The position numbers and the translations under genes are program-made. The notes under the pieces are model-generated. The model worked only from the letters and a program-made list of their open reading frames with translations. It was not told the DNA's origin and searched no databases. Source: Chloroflexota bacterium (GTDB lineage: Bacteria > Chloroflexota > Limnocylindria > Limnocylindrales > CSP1-4). Taken from it: a stretch of DNA of 8,376 bases. The stretch covers positions 1 to 8,376 of the forward strand of contig JAKAMV010000399.1 in the NCBI GenBank assembly GCA_021812735.1, in the 5' to 3' direction. Every line of letters begins with the position of its first letter. Position 1 is the stretch's first letter. Shown piece by piece: positions 5,360-8,376 of this stretch.

Positions 5360-6853
5360 ATGAGCCTCCGGCTCCGTCTCGTGGCGAGCCTCGGCGCCGT
5401 CCTCACGGTCGCGCTGGTCGTCGCCGGCGTGCTGCTGGTCAGCCTGGTCCGGATCGGCCTCGTGGGTCGGATCGACCGCGAGCTGGCGTCCATCGCGAAC
5501 TCGCCGGCGCCGATGCAGCGGATCATGGGCCTCGAGACCTCGGACAGCTCCGGCGGCCGCAGCCTCGCGGTCATCCGCTACAGCCGCAACGGGATGGTCA
5601 CGCTCAGCCTGCCCTCAGGCTTCACCGACAGTCCCGACCCGCTGCCGGCCATCCCCGACTACCCCGGCGGCGTGCCCGCGTCCGCCATCGGCCGCGTCAT
5701 GGAGGTGCCCTCGGTTGACGGTTCGATGGGCTACCGGGTGCTGCTGGCAAACGGACGGCTGGGGACGGTGATCGCGCTGGCGGCGCCAATGTCAGGGGTG
5801 GACGCCACGCTCGCCACGCTCGTCCGGCTGCTGCTGCTCATCGGCGTGGCGGCCATCGCAGCGGTGCTCGCGGTGTCGTGGCTCATCGTCCGCCGGGGGC
5901 TCCTTCCGGTGGAGCGCGTGGCCGACGCGGCGGGCCGGATCGCCGCGGGCGACCTGACTCACCGGACGGGCGTGCCCCACGACGGATCGGAGGTCGGCCG
6001 GCTCGGCGCCGCCTTCGACGGCATGGTGGACCAGCTCCAGGCCGCGTTCGCGCAGCAGCAGGACGCGCTGGCCGCGAAGCAGGAGAGCGAGGCTCGGCTC
6101 CGGCGGTTCGTCGCGGACGCGTCGCACGAGCTCCGCACACCGGTGACCGCCATCCGCGGGTACGCCGAGCTCCACCGCGCCGGCGGGCTCGCGGAACCCG
6201 CGGCGCTCGAGGCCGCGATGGGTCGGATCGAGGGCGAGAGCCGGCGCATGGGCCTGCTGGTGGACGACCTGCTGCTGCTGGCGCGGCTCGATCAGGGCCG
6301 CCCGTTGCGCCGCGACATCGTGGATCTTTCGCGCTTGTGCGTGGACGCGGTGGCGGACTTGCGGGCCGCCGCGCCCTCGCACCCCGTGGCGGCGGCTGTG
6401 GAGACCGGGGTTCGGGTAGTCGGCGATGACGACCGGCTGCGCCAGGTGGTGGGCAACCTCCTCGCCAACGTGCGCCTGCACACGCCCGCCGACACGCCGG
6501 TCGAGGTGGTGCTGCGCGACTCCCGCGCCGCCGACGGCGCTGGCTGGGCGGAGCTGCGCGTCGTGGACCACGGTCCTGGGATCGCGCCTGAGCACGCGGG
6601 CCGCGTGTTCGACCGCTTCTATCGGGCCGATGCCGGCCGCTCGCGCGAGACTGGCGGCTCGGGCCTGGGGCTCTCGATCGTGGCGTCCATCGTGGCGGCG
6701 CACGGCGGTCGGCTGTGGCACGAGGCGACGCCGGGCGGTGGGGCGACGTTCTGCGCGCTCCTGCCGCTGGCGGTGCTCCCGGCCGCGGCCGAACCCGCGG
6801 TGGCGGGGTCCCCGCTCACAGCGGATTCACAGCCGGGCCCCGGCCAGTCCTGA
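5360..6853 (+). CDS. PhoR-type sensor histidine kinase
   Basis: 497 residues. Membrane helix 1 at about 8-32, an extracytoplasmic sensor of about 120 residues, helix 2 at about 152-176, HAMP at about 177-230 (RRGLLPVERV..AAGRIAAGDLTHR), a short coiled coil rich in Gln/Ala, then the HisKA helix with phospho-acceptor His256 in VADASHELRTPVTAIRGYAEL. The ATPase domain shows the N box (VVGNLLANVRLHTP, Asn366 and Asn370), G1 DHGPGI (403-408), F box RVFDRFYR (415-422) and G2 GGSGLGL (432-438). All expected catalytic residues are present. It phosphorylates and dephosphorylates the upstream regulator; the signal is unknown. GAGGG seven bases before ATG 5360 supports the start. The last 28 residues are Ala/Pro-rich, and their coding sequence holds a second PhoP-like box serving the next gene. 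Confidence 0.93.
   Translation: MSLRLRLVASLGAVLTVALVVAGVLLVSLVRIGLVGRIDRELASIANSPAPMQRIMGLETSDSSGGRSLAVIRYSRNGMVTLSLPSGFTDSPDPLPAIPDYPGGVPASAIGRVMEVPSVDGSMGYRVLLANGRLGTVIALAAPMSGVDATLATLVRLLLLIGVAAIAAVLAVSWLIVRRGLLPVERVADAAGRIAAGDLTHRTGVPHDGSEVGRLGAAFDGMVDQLQAAFAQQQDALAAKQESEARLRRFVADASHELRTPVTAIRGYAELHRAGGLAEPAALEAAMGRIEGESRRMGLLVDDLLLLARLDQGRPLRRDIVDLSRLCVDAVADLRAAAPSHPVAAAVETGVRVVGDDDRLRQVVGNLLANVRLHTPADTPVEVVLRDSRAADGAGWAELRVVDHGPGIAPEHAGRVFDRFYRADAGRSRETGGSGLGLSIVASIVAAHGGRLWHEATPGGGATFCALLPLAVLPAAAEPAVAGSPLTADSQPGPGQS
6816..6833 (+). promoter_or_regulatory. Exact PhoP-like box upstream of the secreted-protein gene
   Basis: TCACAGC-GGAT-TCACAGC, a perfect pair of 7-bp direct repeats with an 11-bp period and in the same orientation as the next gene. 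It lies within the last codons of the kinase gene and ends 87 bases before ATG 6921. It matches the site upstream of the response regulator at 13 of 14 repeat bases while the spacer differs, which argues that the half-sites are selected. No good -10 is visible at the ideal distance, so the transcript start is not fixed. Confidence 0.78.
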
Positions 6854-6920
6854 GGTCGCTCGGCGAGGCTTGGGCCATCCACTTCGGCGCGACCTCGCGC
6901 CATCCCTCGCGGAGGCGAAC

Positions 6921-7499
6921 ATGAAACTCAGCAAGACCGTCGTCCTACCCCTCGCCACTGCGGCGCTCGTCATCCTCGGGACCGGGGCTGTCCTCGCCTC
7001 GACGAGTACCGTTGCACCGCCGGCCAGCGGCGCTGTCGTCCCGGCCGCGGAGTCCGCGCCACCGGCACCGGCCGCGTCGCCGGCGCCTGTCGCGCCGTAC
7101 CTGAAGTCCGTGCTCGACCCGCTCGTCACCAAGGGCACGATCAACGCCGCGCAGGAGCAGGCGATCATCGACGCCTGGGTCGCGAAGCGGGCGGAAACGC
7201 AGGCGGAGCTGAAGCAGCTGCGCGCGTTCCTCGCCGACGGCGTGCTCACCGCCGACGAGCTGGCGCAGCTCCCCGCTGACAGCCCGCTCCAGCAGCTCAA
7301 GCCGCTCATGAAGAACGGCCAGCTGACGGTCGCGGACATCCGGGCGCTCGGCCGGGGCATCCTGCGCGAGCTCCGCCTCGGCGGCGCCGGCCGGTTCGGC
7401 CCAGGGATGCGCGGGAACGGCCTGGGCATCGGACCGGGCGGGATGCCCGGCTTCGGCGGCGTCCCCGCCCCGTCCTCGAGCCCGGCTGCCGGCGGCTGA
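6921..7499 (+). CDS. Small secreted protein with three helix-turn G-x-[IL]-T repeats and a Gly-rich tail
   Basis: 192 residues; I do not recognise the family. The signal peptide is clear: KLSK, a hydrophobic stretch 7-25, and the cleavage pattern VLA before Ser27. An Ala/Pro-rich linker (28-58) follows, then a helical domain with three similar units: VTKGTINAAQEQAI (69-82), LADGVLTADELAQL (104-117) and MKNGQLTVADIRAL (130-143). The tail 153-182 is rich in Gly, Met and Pro, ending in Ser/Ala/Pro. No cysteines, no anchoring helix and no lipobox, so it is probably free outside the membrane. GGAGG five bases before ATG 6921 fixes the start; the same frame is open further upstream inside the kinase gene but in the wrong register. 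It lies 67 bases after the kinase stop and behind an exact PhoP-like box. By analogy with CpxP it could feed back on the sensor; that is inference. Confidence 0.85.
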   Translation: MKLSKTVVLPLATAALVILGTGAVLASTSTVAPPASGAVVPAAESAPPAPAASPAPVAPYLKSVLDPLVTKGTINAAQEQAIIDAWVAKRAETQAELKQLRAFLADGVLTADELAQLPADSPLQQLKPLMKNGQLTVADIRALGRGILRELRLGGAGRFGPGMRGNGLGIGPGGMPGFGGVPAPSSSPAAGG

Positions 7500-7855
7500 T
7501 CGCCACCTCGCCTGGCACGGTTTCGCACCCGACTTTTCGAACCTACCGAACACGTTTGGTGCGGAACGGGTTGTCGGCGGGACCGACGGCGCAAAGGCAA
7601 TCTCCTCAACGACGTGTGCGGCCTCGCTGGGAAGTCCGCACACGTCGCTCCGCGTATCCTGCGGCGCCGGGCGGCCGTCCTTGTTCGCTCTATCCGAAAT
7701 TGCGTCGTGCAGCGAGGGGGCCGCGGCTCACCCACGCACATGCAGCGGCCCGGTCCGTCGCGGGCCGGGTCTGCGGCAGGTCCCGACGGCGCCGGGCGGC
7801 GCGCCGAGCGCCAACCGCCAACCATTGCATTTCGGTTGCGCCCCGCCCTGGGGAC
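7500..7855. other. Non-coding spacer with several dyads
   Basis: I see no convincing gene here. Open frames exist on both strands but are Arg/Pro/Ala-rich with no domain or ribosome site. The stretch holds a near-perfect dyad ACCGAAC-AC-GTTTGGT (7545-7560), a perfect 12-bp stem (7610-7647), GTCGG/CCGAC (7573-7587) and CGGCCCG/CGGGCCG (7746-7767). No tRNA, tmRNA, SRP or RNase P signature was found. Confidence 0.6.
7610..7647 (+). terminator. Perfect 12-bp stem-loop downstream of the signalling operon
   Basis: CGACGTGTGCGG and CCGCACACGTCG form a perfect 12-bp stem around a 14-base loop, 110 bases after the secreted-protein stop. No T-run follows on the plus strand, so it is at best a non-canonical terminator or an RNA-stabilising hairpin. 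A palindromic protein-binding site with a long centre is an alternative. Confidence 0.45.
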
Positions 7856-7885
7856 TTGACGAAAGCCCCGCCGGTCCCCCATCCT
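7856..7885 (+). promoter_or_regulatory. Promoter of the metY leader
   Basis: TTGACG (7856-7861) matches the -35 consensus at five of six bases. Eighteen bases later CATCCT (7880-7885) is a weak -10. Transcription would begin near 7892, only a few bases before ATG 7896 of the upstream ORF, which has no Shine-Dalgarno; the two observations agree with a nearly leaderless uORF. Confidence 0.5.
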
Positions 7886-7941
7886 CCGCAGCCTGATGGC
7901 TCACACGACTGTGTCCTGGCTGATGTGCATGCGTGGGCGGC

Positions 7942-8376
<435 letters not shown>

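Noticed and set aside
6426..6920. In-frame upstream extension of the secreted-protein gene into the kinase gene.
   Set aside because: The extension is out of register with the conserved kinase ATPase domain, and the signal peptide and GGAGG site fix the start at 6921.
7538..7560. LexA-type SOS box at the CGAAC-containing dyad.
   Set aside because: The Gram-positive type box needs CGAAC-N4-GTTCG; here the arms are two bases apart and the right arm is GTTTG.
7725..7800. SRP or RNase P RNA suggested by short matches such as CAGGTCC and GGGAAGTCC.
   Set aside because: The invariant GGAAGGAAGCAG and GAGGAAAGTCC cores are missing.

Overview
The window is very GC-rich DNA from a high-GC bacterium. 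Gene content (a PhoP/PhoR-type two-component system, a VIT-family metal transporter, an AcuI/YhdH-type reductase, a TPP riboswitch, and genes with little or no Shine-Dalgarno sequence) fits an actinobacterium or a high-GC Chloroflexota lineage. I cannot separate these from the sequence alone. Both ends cut through genes.

Layout, left to right. Positions 1-141 (minus) hold the start of a gene whose visible end reads like the N-terminus of ThiD. Upstream of it, at about 157-238 (minus), is a clear TPP riboswitch. The 142-516 spacer also contains one copy of a 15-bp AT-rich repeat; a second copy abuts the start of a plus-strand gene (517-1380) that joins an XRE-type helix-turn-helix to a degenerate PD-(D/E)xK-like domain. 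The convergent spacer 1381-1535 carries two copies of a 34-bp repeat. Three minus-strand genes follow in transcription order: an acrylyl-CoA reductase-like MDR enzyme (4462-3458), a monoacylglycerol-lipase-like hydrolase (3160-2276) and a VIT-family Fe/Mn transporter (2270-1536). The last two are translationally coupled.

From 4599 to 7499 (plus) runs a signalling unit: an OmpR/PhoP-type response regulator, its sensor kinase, and a small secreted protein of unknown function. A direct repeat TCACAGC-N4-TCACAGC lies upstream of both the regulator gene (one mismatch) and the secreted-protein gene (exact). It matches, as I recall it, the PhoP box of Mycobacterium tuberculosis. This suggests an autoregulated circuit whose main local output is the secreted protein, an arrangement reminiscent of cpxRA-cpxP.

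From 7500 to 7855 I see no gene, only dyads, including a perfect 12-bp stem. From 7856 to 8165 lies what looks like an attenuation leader for the final gene, metY (O-acetylhomoserine sulfhydrylase, 8166 to the right edge). It has a TTGACG promoter element, a 28-codon upstream ORF with a Met-Cys-Met run, two mutually exclusive hairpins and a canonical intrinsic terminator. The PhoP-box circuit and the metY leader are the two most interesting parts of the window.
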